DNA of 64,000 bases from CATQHD01 sp965243165 (GTDB lineage Bacteria > Actinomycetota > Acidimicrobiia > Spongiisociales > Spongiisociaceae). Where the stretch lies: positions 2,604,001 through 2,668,000 of the forward strand of contig OZ251535.1 of the NCBI GenBank assembly GCA_965243165.1, given 5' to 3'. The translations under genes were made by a program, and so were the position numbers. Below the pieces are notes generated by a model, which was not told where the DNA came from, did no database searches, and saw nothing but the letters and a program-made list of their open reading frames with translations. Positions 9,644-17,452 of this stretch are shown here, one piece after another; the stretch's first letter is position 1; each line of letters begins with the position of its first letter.

Positions 9644-10257
9644 GCATCCAAATATTCGTGGAAGGAGGCGGTGACAGCGGTGACAACAGAGGCCTCAGAG
9701 CTAAATGCCGTAAGGGTTTTGCAGCTTTCTTAAAAAACGCAGAGGCAGAGTTTGAGGGGAAAATGCCCAAGGTAATTGCCTGCGGCCCTCGCGAGAAAGC
9801 TTATGATAAATTCAAGATTGCTCATGAGAACAATGTACACTGCTTGTTGCTTGTGGATGCCGAGGGACCAATCACTGAAGGACACACACCCTGGCAACAT
9901 CTAAAGGCCCAAGATGGCTGGTCAAAGCCCCGAGGTGCTGCCGAGGAACAGTGTCATATGATGGTACAAATGATGGAATCATGGTTTCTCGCCGACAAAG
10001 ACGCCCTGGCTAAGTACTATGGTAAAGATTTTCGAGCAAACGTACTACCGAAAAATCCAAATGTTGAGGCGGTGCCAAAAGAGGATATTAATAAGAAACT
10101 CAAGCAAGCAACTCGTCGTACTCAAAAGGGTGCATACAGTAAAGGTTCGCACGGCTTTGATATTCTAGCGAAGATTGACCCAAATGAGGTTAAAAAGGCA
10201 TCCCGGTATGCCAAGCGCTTTCTTGAACAATTGGATCACCAGACCAGGTTGAAGTAG
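9637..10257 (+). CDS. DUF4276-like protein, partner of the ATPase
   Basis: A 206-residue protein starting MVSIQIFVEGGGDSGDN. The N-terminal strand ending in an acidic VEGGGD and the later LLLVDAEGPI are reminiscent of a TOPRIM fold, as proposed for DUF4276 proteins; CHMMVQMMESWFLADKDALA and the basic KKLKQATRRTQKGAYSKGSH are also typical of that family. A perfect AGGAGG lies six bases before the ATG, inside the end of the ATPase gene, so the two are translated together. It shares the AT-rich composition. The family match is from memory of its motifs. Confidence 0.72.
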   Translation: MVSIQIFVEGGGDSGDNRGLRAKCRKGFAAFLKNAEAEFEGKMPKVIACGPREKAYDKFKIAHENNVHCLLLVDAEGPITEGHTPWQHLKAQDGWSKPRGAAEEQCHMMVQMMESWFLADKDALAKYYGKDFRANVLPKNPNVEAVPKEDINKKLKQATRRTQKGAYSKGSHGFDILAKIDPNEVKKASRYAKRFLEQLDHQTRLK

Positions 10258-10269
10258 AAGGGCCCGGTC

Positions 10270-11166
10270 TCAGGCGGTTACCATTTCCAAGCCCCGCCGG
10301 AGCTCGGCTTCGTCCAGGGTGCCCAGCCAGCGTTCTACTTCGACGCCGCCCGCCACCAGCACCGCTACCGGTTGATACCCCACCTCGAAGTCCTCGAACA
10401 CCGCATCGTCGAGGGTCCACCTGACCGCTCCGGACGGAAGCAGGGAGGCGGCGGCGGCGGCTGTTTTGTCGTAGGTGGAGGCCCAGGCCACCCCCAGCAC
10501 GTCCACCCGGCCCGCGTACTCCTGGGCCAGGGAATCGACGGCGGGCAACTCCCGCCGGCAGGTCGGTCACCACTCGGCCCAGAAGATGAAAAGAGCAGGG
10601 CGGACCGCGTCGGCCGATGCGTAGGTGCTTCCGTCGTTCAAGCTCAGGACGACTGCGGGAACGGGCGGGCCTTCGAACACCGGGGCGGGCGGAGCGGAGG
10701 TGGTCTCCGGCGCGGCAGCGGCAGTGGTCTCAGGCGCCGCAGTGGTGTCAGGCGCCGCAGCAGGGGCGGAGGTCTCCGGCGCGATGGAAGCAGCTGTGGC
10801 CTCGGACACAGCAACGGCCGTGGTTTCCGATGCGGGCGGGGAAGCGGCGGCGGTGTCAGGCGCCGATGCAGCGGCGGGGGCCTCCGGCGCGGCTGTGGAA
10901 ACGGCGGCGGGGTCAGGCTCGGCCGCAACGGCGGCGGAAGTCTCTTCCCTCGGCGGTTCCTCCTCGGCGGCCGGAGCGGGGGCGGACGATGGAGCGGCGC
11001 CTGAGGTGGTTCGATCGGCCGCGGGGTCGGATGAGGACGGCGCAACGGGGGCGGCGGTTTCGGGGGGCGCCGCAGGTTCGGCCTGCTGCCCGGCGCCCCC
11101 GCCGCACGCCGCCAGCCCCAAGACCAGAACCAGTCCGGCCGCAGCAAACGGACGACGGGGCTTCAT
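10270..11166 (-). CDS. Lipoprotein with thioredoxin fold, probable selenoprotein (Sec at residue 200)
   Basis: The reading frame is 298 residues if the internal TGA at 10569-10567 is read as selenocysteine. It opens with a lipoprotein signal (GLVLVLGLAACGGG), then ~140 residues of Ala/Pro/Thr/Glu-rich linker, then a thioredoxin fold. The active site reads FIFWAEW-TGA-PTC-RREL, so the UGA sits exactly where the first cysteine of WCxxC is expected. The frame continues with LAQEYAGRVDVLGVAWAST and a cis-proline segment (GYQPVAVLV). A hairpin with a GU-containing loop follows the UGA. The start at 11166 is the Met before KPRRPF. It lies 30 bases after trpD on the same strand. The alternative is a nonsense mutation of a Cys codon. 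Confidence 0.75.
10539..10557 (-). promoter_or_regulatory. SECIS-like hairpin downstream of in-frame UGA
   Basis: Nine bases after the UGA (10569-10567) the minus-strand RNA can form a perfect 7-bp stem CGGCGGG / CCCGCCG with the five-base loop AGUUG. The loop G is 18 bases after the UGA. Bacterial SECIS elements are known to place an apical loop with an early G (often GU) at about this distance. GC-rich coding DNA can form such stems by chance, so this supports but does not prove recoding. Confidence 0.6.
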
Positions 11167-11196
11167 GGATCCCATCCTAGACCCGATCTCCCGCAA

Positions 11197-12246
11197 TCAT
11201 CGGCCGCCCTCCGACAGCTCCCGGCTGCGGGCGGCCGCTCTCTCCAACGCCTCCCCAGCCGCCCCGCTGTCGACCGCTTCGGCCGCCATGGCAACGCCTT
11301 CCTGCATGTTCTCGGCCAGCCCCGCCGCCGTTACGGCCGCCGCCGCATTGAGCACCGCGATGTCGCGGTGCGGCCCCGGCCGCCCCTCCAGCACCTGGCG
11401 GGTTATGCCGGCGTTGACCTCCGCCGACCCGCCCAGCACCTCGGACACCGGCCGGCGGGCCAAGCCGACGTCCTCCGGCGCCAGCTCCGTGCGGGTGATC
11501 TCTCCCTCCTCCAGGCGCCACACCACCGAGGGGCCGCTCAGGGTGAGCTCGTCCAAGCCGTCCCCGCCGTGGAACACCAGGGCGCGTTCCGCCCCCAGAG
11601 TGCGCAGCACCGAGATCATCCGCCGCGCCATCCGCCCGTCGGCCACCCCCAGCGCGTAGCGCCGCACTCCGGCCGGGTTGCTGAGCGGCCCCAGGAAGTT
11701 GAAGACGGTGGGGATGCCGAGCTCTTTCCGCACCGGACCGGCGTGCCGCATGGCCGGGTGGTAGACCGGGGCCAGGAAAAAGGCGTAGCCCGCGTCGAGG
11801 AACAGCCGGCGGTTCTGCGCTGCCGGCAGGTCGATGACCACCCCCAGCTCCTCCAGCACATCCGCCGACCCGCATTGGGAGGACATGGAACGGTTGCCGT
11901 GTTTGGCGATCGGCGCCCCGGCCCCCGCCGCGATGAAGGAGGCGGTGGTGGAGATGTTGAAGGTGCCCGAACGGTCCCCTCCGGTGCCCACGATGTCCAC
12001 GGGGTCGGCGCTTCCCAGATCGACCCGCACGGCGGCGTCCAGCATCCCCTCGACCAAGCCCCCCATCTCGTCTGCCGTCTCCCCCTTCATGCGGAGAGCC
12101 ACGATGAGGCCGGCGGTCTGCGCCGGGGATGCGCGCCCGGCCATTACTTCCTCCATGGCGCTCTTGGCCTGGAGGCGGGTCAGGTCTTCGCCCCTGCTGA
12201 GGGCGCCGAGTATCCGGGGCCAAGAGAAATCAGACATGTCGGCCAT
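11197..12246 (-). CDS. trpD: Anthranilate phosphoribosyltransferase
   Basis: Transfers phosphoribosyl from PRPP to anthranilate in tryptophan synthesis. Visible are the PRPP/magnesium motif GTGGDRSGTFNISTTASF (about residue 87), KHGNRSMSSQCGSADVLEELG, and the NFLGPLSNPAG segment. 349 residues is normal. The ATG at 12246 has no ribosome site, but a TAGGAT -10 box ends six bases upstream, so a leaderless transcript is likely. No other trp gene is adjacent. Confidence 0.93.
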   Translation of the reverse strand: MADMSDFSWPRILGALSRGEDLTRLQAKSAMEEVMAGRASPAQTAGLIVALRMKGETADEMGGLVEGMLDAAVRVDLGSADPVDIVGTGGDRSGTFNISTTASFIAAGAGAPIAKHGNRSMSSQCGSADVLEELGVVIDLPAAQNRRLFLDAGYAFFLAPVYHPAMRHAGPVRKELGIPTVFNFLGPLSNPAGVRRYALGVADGRMARRMISVLRTLGAERALVFHGGDGLDELTLSGPSVVWRLEEGEITRTELAPEDVGLARRPVSEVLGGSAEVNAGITRQVLEGRPGPHRDIAVLNAAAAVTAAGLAENMQEGVAMAAEAVDSGAAGEALERAAARSRELSEGGR

Positions 12247-13020
12247 GGCCGAATCCTATCAGCGCAGACCTTCCCTCCCCGGGGAGGCGGCAGACCGTGA
12301 TCCACCGGCCAACCCCCGGCGCCCATCCAAGCAAGAGGACGAGCGGACAGGGACCGACCAGGTTGTTCGGATGCGTTGGCCTCACGGCGAACCCCCCGGC
12401 AGACAACCCGCCGACCAGCAGCAACCTCTACCCCCCTGCCCATCGGCTCATCCTGGCCTTGCGGCAGGCGGCAGACCTTCGAGGGAGCGGCAGCAACTTC
12501 TATTCCCCTATGCCTGTCAGCCCGTCTCCTCAAACCGAACCGAAACACCGAACTGAACCCAAGCCCAAGCAACACATTCGTTTTTCGCGTTCTCCGCCCC
12601 CCGCCCCGGCTACGCCGGGCCCCGCCCCCGCCGCCTCCGAACCACCGTCTTCGGACGCCGAGGGCGCGATGAGGCCCTCTGCGCCCGATCCGTCTCGGCA
12701 CAGCCAGGTCGGCCGCTCCGCCCTTGGAGCTTCGGCTCTGGGCGGGGCGGCCTCTGTATGACCGCAGCATCCGGACCGGCTGCGGTTTCTGTACCACACC
12801 AAGGTACCAGGGACGTGTGACACTTTTCGGCAACCAGACGGAAAGCGAGCTCCCACTGACCCCGGTTGGTCATCTCAAGAAGGAGCGCGGACAGCAACCA
12901 ACCGGTTGTTCGGGTGCGTTGGCCCGGCGAACCCCCTGGCAGGCGCCCCCGCCGTCTGCCGACAACTTCTATCTCCTCTGCCTGTCTGCTCGTCTTCTAA
13001 ACTCAGGGAGACGGAATCAG
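12247..13020. repeat. Repeat-rich noncoding spacer
   Basis: No credible gene. Degenerate repeats are visible: GTTGTTCGGATGCGTTGGCC at ~12362 recurs with one change at ~12904, each followed by CGGCGAACCCCC; a ~40-base unit beginning AACTTCTAT (12489, 12962; diverged copy AACCTCTAC at 12423) occurs three times. At 12583-12650 lies a copy of the REP-like block also present near 15650 and 25820, with core CCCGGCTACGCCGGG. A long imperfect hairpin (stem CCGCCC/GGGCGG) lies near 12716-12750. Confidence 0.6.
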
Positions 13021-13500
13021 GTGATCCTCGGAGGTAGCGCCATCCTGTATTTCGCATACACGGCCCTGATCTCACCCGACCGCCTGTCGGAGGCCGCCCC
13101 GTCGGCCGAGTTCCGGTTCATAGCCCACCTGCCCGAGGCGGAGCTGGTGTTTCCGATCTTCGACGAAGACCTGGGCGGGGGGTTGCCGTCGGTGCGCCCC
13201 ATGGGGGGCCAGAGCGTGTGGGGGGCGGTGTTCGAAGTCCCCGATGACCAAGCCGCCGGACTCGACCGGGCCGAACAGCTGGAAGGGCGCACTCCGTGCG
13301 GCGGCTTCACGGCGGTGGACCGCCAGGGCGTCCGCTATCAGGTGCTGACCCACACCGCCTCGTCCTCCCCGAAGCCGGACCGTCGGCATCCGCCTTCGGC
13401 GGAGTACATGGCGGTAGTGGTGGAGGGCGCCCGCCGTTGGGGGCTGCCCGCCGGTTGGGTGGCCGGGCTGGAAGAGCACGTCACCGGCCCGATGCTCTGA
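13021..13500 (+). CDS. Gamma-glutamylcyclotransferase-like (AIG2/GGCT fold) protein
   Basis: A protein of about 159 residues. ILYFAYTALISPDRL matches the YFAYGSNL entry strand of the GGCT fold, and EYMAVVVEGARRWGLPAGWV resembles its C-terminal helix. VWGAVFEV and QVLTHTA are the expected core strands. The glycine-serine of the canonical YGSNL is TA here, so activity is uncertain. There is no ATG: GTG at 13021 is the likely start, but GGAGG at 13030-13034 points to a non-standard ATC (13042) or CTG (13045). Confidence 0.65.
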   Translation: MILGGSAILYFAYTALISPDRLSEAAPSAEFRFIAHLPEAELVFPIFDEDLGGGLPSVRPMGGQSVWGAVFEVPDDQAAGLDRAEQLEGRTPCGGFTAVDRQGVRYQVLTHTASSSPKPDRRHPPSAEYMAVVVEGARRWGLPAGWVAGLEEHVTGPML

Positions 13501-13538
13501 TCCTCTTGATCTCCGCCCGGTTTCCCCCCTGAAGAAGC

Positions 13539-13572
13539 GGTACGGGGCCGGTGCGGACGCCGGCCCCGTACC
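13539..13572. terminator. Bidirectional hairpin terminator
   Basis: A perfect 13-bp stem (GGTACGGGGCCGG / CCGGCCCCGTACC) with an eight-base loop lies between the convergent GGCT-like and aquaporin genes. Neither side has a long T run. Confidence 0.7.
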
Positions 13573-13597
13573 TGGTGAGACCCGAGGAGGAGGGTCT

Positions 13598-14269
13598 CTA
13601 CGCTTCGTCTGCCCCGTTTCCTTCGTTCACGAACTTGTCGAGGAACACCCCGATGACCGCCCCTGCCAGAGGGGCCAGGACGTAGGCCCAAACGTTGGTG
13701 TAGTCCCCCGCCACGATGGCCGGCCCCAGGCTCCGGACCGGGTTCACGGATCCGCCCGTGAGCGGCGCCGCCGCCAGATGGATCACCGTCAGCGCCCCGG
13801 CGATGGCGTAGGGGGCGCCCTTCCCCTCGCCGGATGTAACCCGCAGGAACACGATCACGAGGACGACGGTGAGGATGAGTTCCAGGATGAATATCTCTCC
13901 GGCGTCCATGACCCGTCCGCCGCCGATCTCCCCGCCGCGCACCAGTGTGGCCTTCACCCCGCTGTTGCCGGAGACACCGGCGATCAGACCCGCGGCCAGC
14001 GCCGCGCCGGCCAGCTGAGCGACTACGTAACCCGCCGTGTCGGCCGCCGAGATCTCCTTGCGCATCATCTTGGCGAGCGTGAGGGCGGGGTTGACATGGG
14101 CGCCCGACACCGACCCGAACATGTGGATGGCGGCGAAGACGGCCAGACCGAACCCCAGCGAGATGGCCACCACGCTCCCGCCGGAGCTGAGGATGGCCAG
14201 GGAACCGACACCGACCAGCACGAACGTTCCGAGCAGCTCAGCGAGATACTTGTTGAGCGAAGCAGCCAA
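13598..14269 (-). CDS. Aquaporin / glycerol facilitator family channel
   Basis: MIP-family water or small-solute channel, 223 residues with six membrane helices. The first pore motif is intact (SGAHVNPALTLAKM); the second is GGSVNPVRSLGPA, so NPV replaces NPA while the following Arg is kept. The start is a TTG at 14269 with AGGAGGT five bases upstream, giving MAASLNKYLAELLGTFVLVG. The Arg and the residues around the pore look like an orthodox aquaporin rather than a glycerol channel, but selectivity cannot be read with confidence. Confidence 0.9.
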   Translation of the reverse strand: MAASLNKYLAELLGTFVLVGVGSLAILSSGGSVVAISLGFGLAVFAAIHMFGSVSGAHVNPALTLAKMMRKEISAADTAGYVVAQLAGAALAAGLIAGVSGNSGVKATLVRGGEIGGGRVMDAGEIFILELILTVVLVIVFLRVTSGEGKGAPYAIAGALTVIHLAAAPLTGGSVNPVRSLGPAIVAGDYTNVWAYVLAPLAGAVIGVFLDKFVNEGNGADEA

Positions 14270-14573
14270 CTGGACCTCCTTGTGATTGTTGGTCTTGAGG
14301 TTAGACCACGCGGCCCGCATCCTGGTTTCAAGTTTCGGGGCAGGCCGGCCGCGCCGCTCGAAACCGGCCGCACCGGCGCCGAACACGGCATCGCCGGCCG
14401 AGCAGCCGACAACAAATCCGCCCCGGCTGCGCGCCCTCCTCCTCGAAGCCGGATATACCCAGGCCCCGGATCGGCCCAACCCGGCCTGCACCCCGCTCGG
14501 CGGCGGGAGGCCGCTGCTCGGCCGCCCATCCGCTTACCCTCTTATCAGCGCGGATCGAACGGGGAAGGGAACG
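14270..14573. other. Divergent spacer between aquaporin and membrane protein genes
   Basis: About 300 bases hold the upstream regions of two divergent genes. No clear promoter boxes or RNA gene were seen; an open frame in phase with the right-hand gene lacks protein-like composition. Confidence 0.4.
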
Positions 14574-14966
14574 TTGCGGAGCAAGGCGGACTGGGCGGCG
14601 GCGGGGCTGGGCGCGGCGGCGGGCCTGCTGGTGATGCTGGCGGCCTCTTACCTCGGCAACGCGCTGCTGTGGCTGGCAGACCGGGCGGGGCGGGACGGCG
14701 GCGGGGCGGGCGCGGCGGCGGCGCTGGCCCTGTCACTGCTGGCGGGCGAGCTGACGGCGGGGTACACGGGCGGGCGGTTGGGCAAGACGGCGCCCCCCGG
14801 ACTAACCGGCAGCATGGCCGCCTTGGGCCTCTATGGGGTGGTGGCCGCCCTCAGCCTGGCGGGGGGCAGTCCGGCCGGGCCTCGGACGCTGCTGCTGTTC
14901 GGAGCGCTGGCGGCGGCGGTCGGATACGGCGGGGGCGTCTTGGGCGGCCGCTCTCGGCGGCGCTGA
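14574..14966 (+). CDS. Small four-helix membrane protein of unknown function
   Basis: About 130 residues, nearly all hydrophobic: WAAAGLGAAAGLLVMLAASY, ALALSLLAGELTAGY, MAALGLYGVVAALSLAGG and TLLLFGALAAAVGYGGGVLGG. The layout (four helices, glycine-rich, short basic end) resembles the TIGR04086/YrzE-like membrane proteins, but I do not recognise it with certainty. The likely start is TTG at 14574, after a purine-rich GGGGAAGGGA. It lies between the aquaporin gene and RNase P RNA. Confidence 0.6.
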   Translation: MRSKADWAAAGLGAAAGLLVMLAASYLGNALLWLADRAGRDGGGAGAAAALALSLLAGELTAGYTGGRLGKTAPPGLTGSMAALGLYGVVAALSLAGGSPAGPRTLLLFGALAAAVGYGGGVLGGRSRRR

Positions 14967-14982
14967 CACCTGCGCGAGGGCG

Positions 14983-15348
14983 GGCGGCGAGTCCGCCGAT
15001 AAGCCGGATTCTGTACCCGTTTGCCGGGCGACGGCCATCCATCTGGGGCCTGCGTTGCCGTCAGGCCTCGGTGCGGTCCACCCGAGGCTCGATCGACGGA
15101 CCGCCGGCGCCTCTGCTCGACCTTGCTCCGGGAGGGGTTTACCAGCCACCCCGGTCTCCCGGGATGCTGGTGGTCTCTTACACCACCGTTTCACCCTTGC
15201 CTGTGCCCTTTCGGGCCATCGGCGGTCTGGTTTCTGCGGCACTTTCCGTCGGGTCGCCCCGCCTGGGCGTTACCCAGCTCCCTGTCCTGCGGAGTCCGGA
15301 CTTTCCTCGATTGCCTAGCAACCGCGGCCGTCTGGCGGACTCGCCGCC
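14983..15348 (-). ncRNA. rnpB: RNase P RNA, bacterial type A
   Basis: The catalytic RNA of RNase P, which matures tRNA 5' ends. The 5' end (right side) and 3' end (left side) form a perfect 15-bp P1 stem (15334-15348 with 14983-14997). The minus-strand RNA contains GAGGAAAGTCCGGACTCCGC near its 5' end and ACAGAATCCGGCTTAT near its 3' end, the two universally conserved regions that form P4, and a GGTAAACCCC-like segment for tRNA 3'-end contact. Length ~366 is normal. Confidence 0.95.
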
Positions 15349-15359
15349 CCGCAGGTTAG

Positions 15360-15562
15360 CCCCGATGATCCACGAAAGCGGGGGCGGGCAGATGAAACAG
15401 CCGCCGCATCCCTTCTGACCTGGGCCAACACCGGGAACAACTATCCGATCAGATACGGGGCGTTCACCAACCCATGAAAGCCGCCGCCTCGGGGTCCGGA
15501 ATGTACAGGATGACGAACCGGCGCGGCCGGCGGTCCGCCCCGCGCGGACATGAACAGCAAGG
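15360..15562 (+). mobile_element. MITE-like element, copy 1
   Basis: About 205 bases, clearly alignable to the elements at 33436-33643 and 57061-57268. The left end CCCCGATGATCCACGAAAGC and the right end (GCGCGGACATGAACAGCAAG) are imperfect inverted repeats. Shared internal blocks are GGGGGCGGGCAGATGAAA, TTCTGACCTGGG, GATCAGA and ATGAACCGGCGCGGGCGG-like sequence. It directly follows rnpB and encodes no protein. Confidence 0.7.
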
Positions 15563-15642
15563 CAAGAAGGCGCCCCTCCCCGCCCCCGCCGCCCCGCCGC
15601 CGGCGCACCCGTTCCAACCCTGCCGAACACCTCCTCGGCCCG

Positions 15643-15895
15643 CCCAAAAGCGCGAAAACCGGCCCCCCGCCCCGGCTTCGCCGGGTGCCCTCCCCCGCCT
15701 CCGCCACCAGCATCGGATCCTCATCGGGGCGGCCGCCGCCCCGCCCGGCCCTCTGACGCCCGGCCCGGGTGAAATCCCATGATGACCGCCGCCCTCTCCG
15801 GAGCCTCGCGGCGGTGTTTGTGTTTCAGCCCAATAGATATACCAAATTTTCGGGCGTTCGCATAGGGGTATGTTCGAGTATTTTTCGCGGCCCGC
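15643..15895 (+). repeat. Composite repeat with terminator hairpin, copy 1
   Basis: A block with the REP-like core CCCGGCTTCGCCGGG (~15671) is followed ~115 bases later by a second conserved block (15783-15892). The second block begins with an 8-bp stem ACCGCCGC/GCGGCGGT (15785-15815) and a T-rich tail GTTTGTGTTT, and then shares AGCCCAATAG, TATACCAAATTT and AGGGGTATG with the copy at 25818-26068. No protein is encoded. Confidence 0.65.
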
Positions 15896-15911
15896 AAAGC
15901 GGCCTTCTGAC

Positions 15912-16056
15912 CTGGGGCAACACCGGGAAATGACTTCTGATCGGATACGGGGCGTTCACCAACCGGGGAAAGCCGCCGCCTCGGGTCCGGGATGTACGGG
16001 CCGATGAACCGGCGCGGGCGGCGGCCGCCCCGCGGGGCAAATGAAAATCGGGGTTA
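15912..16056 (+). mobile_element. MITE-like element, copy 2 (left end missing)
   Basis: The right two thirds of the MITE family: TTCTGACCTGGGGCAACACC, GGCGTTCACCAACC, GATGAACCGGCGCGGGCGGC and the right terminal repeat ending ATGAAAATCGGGG. The left inverted repeat is absent; the composite repeat abuts it instead. The right end stops 12 bases before the ATG of the SRAP gene. Confidence 0.65.
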
Positions 16057-16067
16057 GCCTGGGGATC

Positions 16068-16766
16068 ATGTGCGGGCGGTATGCGATGCATGAGGACCAG
16101 GAGGCGCTGGCCCGGTTCTTCGGGGTGGAACGGATCGTTGCCGAGGCGCTCGACCCCAGCTACAACGTGGCCCCGACCGACGAGGTGTACGCAGTGGCCG
16201 AACACGAAGGCGTCCGCCGGCTGGGGGTGCTCCGCTGGGGCCTGATCCCGCACTGGGCGGAGAGCCGCAAAGGCCGCCCCAACATCAACGCCCGCGCCGA
16301 GACGGCGGCCGAGCGGCCCGCCTTCCGGGATTCTTTCCGCCGGCGCCGATGCATCGTCCCGGCCAGCGGTTTCTACGAATGGGGGCCCAAAGCGGCCGGG
16401 CGGCGGCCCTTCTACATCACCATGGCCGACCGCAGCCCGATGGCCTTCGCCGGAATCTGGTCGTCGTGGAAAGACCCCGAAACCGGGAGGTGGATACGAA
16501 GCTGCGCCGTCCTCACCACCCGCGCCAACGAAGCCATAGCCTCGATCCACACCAGGATGCCGGTGATCCTCCCGCCCCGGCACTGGGACCTGTGGCTGGA
16601 CCGCGAAATAACAGCCCCCGAAGCCGTGGAGCCCGTCCTGGCCCCCGCCCCCGCTTCCCGGACCGCCGCCCGCCCGGTGTCCACCCTGGTGAACAGCGTC
16701 CGCAACAACCTTCCCGAGAACATAGCCCCCTTGGAAACCGCCCCCCTACTGCCCGCCGGGGCCTGA
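16068..16766 (+). CDS. SRAP domain protein (YedK/HMCES family), abasic-site sensor
   Basis: Forms a stable crosslink with abasic sites in single-stranded DNA through Cys2. The start MCGRYAMHEDQEALARFF gives the conserved Cys2 after Met removal, which decides the start at 16068. Other signatures are YNVAPTDEV, LRWGLIPHWAES, NINARAETAAERPAFRDSF and RCIVPASGFYEWG (catalytic Glu), and later TTRANEAIASIHTRMPVIL (His). The 232 residues fit the family. The upstream MITE end contributes the promoter region; a TAGCCT box seven bases before ATG suggests a leaderless start. Confidence 0.93.
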   Translation: MCGRYAMHEDQEALARFFGVERIVAEALDPSYNVAPTDEVYAVAEHEGVRRLGVLRWGLIPHWAESRKGRPNINARAETAAERPAFRDSFRRRRCIVPASGFYEWGPKAAGRRPFYITMADRSPMAFAGIWSSWKDPETGRWIRSCAVLTTRANEAIASIHTRMPVILPPRHWDLWLDREITAPEAVEPVLAPAPASRTAARPVSTLVNSVRNNLPENIAPLETAPLLPAGA

Positions 16767-16849
16767 CCGGGGGCCTACGCCGCCGCGCTCCAACCCCCGG
16801 CAACATCCATGTCTATACAGTCGGGCGGTCCGTCTAGCCTTCGGAGAAG

Positions 16850-17452
16850 ATGGCACGCATACTGCTGGTCCGCCACGCCCCCACCCCCGAGACCGGGAGT
16901 TGCCTCACCGGGCGGACCCCCGGCGTCTCCCTCGGCGGGCGGGGGAGGAAAGAGGCCGAGGCCGCCGCCGCCGCCCTCGCAGACTCGGAGGCCGCCGCCG
17001 TCTACACCTCCCCCATCGAGCGGACTCTGGAAACGGCCCAGATCATCGCCCGGCCGCACGGGCTCACCCCCGTCATCGACCAAGGCCTCATCGAGATCGA
17101 CTTCGGGGCCTGGGCCGGCCGGTCCTTCGAGGCCCTCGAGGCAACCGAGTTGTGGAAAACCGTCCAACGGCGCCCTTCCCGGGTGCGGTTCCCGGGAGGC
17201 GAATCGTTCGTGAGCGCCCAAGTGCGGGCGGCGGCGAGCATCGAGCGGATCGCCGCCGCCCACTCCGGTCAAACAGCCGTTGCGGTGAGCCACTGCGACG
17301 TGATCAAGCTGATCCTCTCCCATTTTCTGGGCCAACCCCTCGATCTGTTCCAGCGCATCCATATCGACACCGCCTCCGTCTCGGACCTCCGGATGCGCAA
17401 GGACGGGTCGTGGTCGATAGCGGCGGTCAACGCCTCCCGAGCCGGATCATGA
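16850..17452 (+). CDS. Histidine phosphatase superfamily protein (MSMEG_4193 family)
   Basis: Phosphoglycerate mutase-like phosphatase of 200 residues. The catalytic motif is LVRHAPT near the N-terminus; the second-domain motifs are YTSPIERTLETAQ, IDFGAWAGRSF and AVSHCDVIK (second His). It forms a coupled unit with the next two genes, an arrangement known across Actinobacteria; the substrate is unknown. The stop overlaps the next ATG (ATGA). A CGGAGAAG ribosome site touches the start. Confidence 0.88.
   Translation: MARILLVRHAPTPETGSCLTGRTPGVSLGGRGRKEAEAAAAALADSEAAAVYTSPIERTLETAQIIARPHGLTPVIDQGLIEIDFGAWAGRSFEALEATELWKTVQRRPSRVRFPGGESFVSAQVRAAASIERIAAAHSGQTAVAVSHCDVIKLILSHFLGQPLDLFQRIHIDTASVSDLRMRKDGSWSIAAVNASRAGS

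Noticed and set aside
10567..10569. Reading the TGA as the natural end of a 199-residue lipoprotein
   Set aside because: The stop would cut the protein in the middle of the thioredoxin active site while the same frame continues with a coherent thioredoxin C-terminus; kept as the alternative explanation.
12180..12833. Possible small proteins in the 12.2-13.0 kb spacer
   Set aside because: Frames overlap each other on both strands, contain the repeats, and show no ribosome sites or recognisable folds.
14802..15359. Open frames across 14.8-15.4 kb on both strands
   Set aside because: The region is RNase P RNA with a perfect P1 stem and conserved core; the frames have no protein signature.
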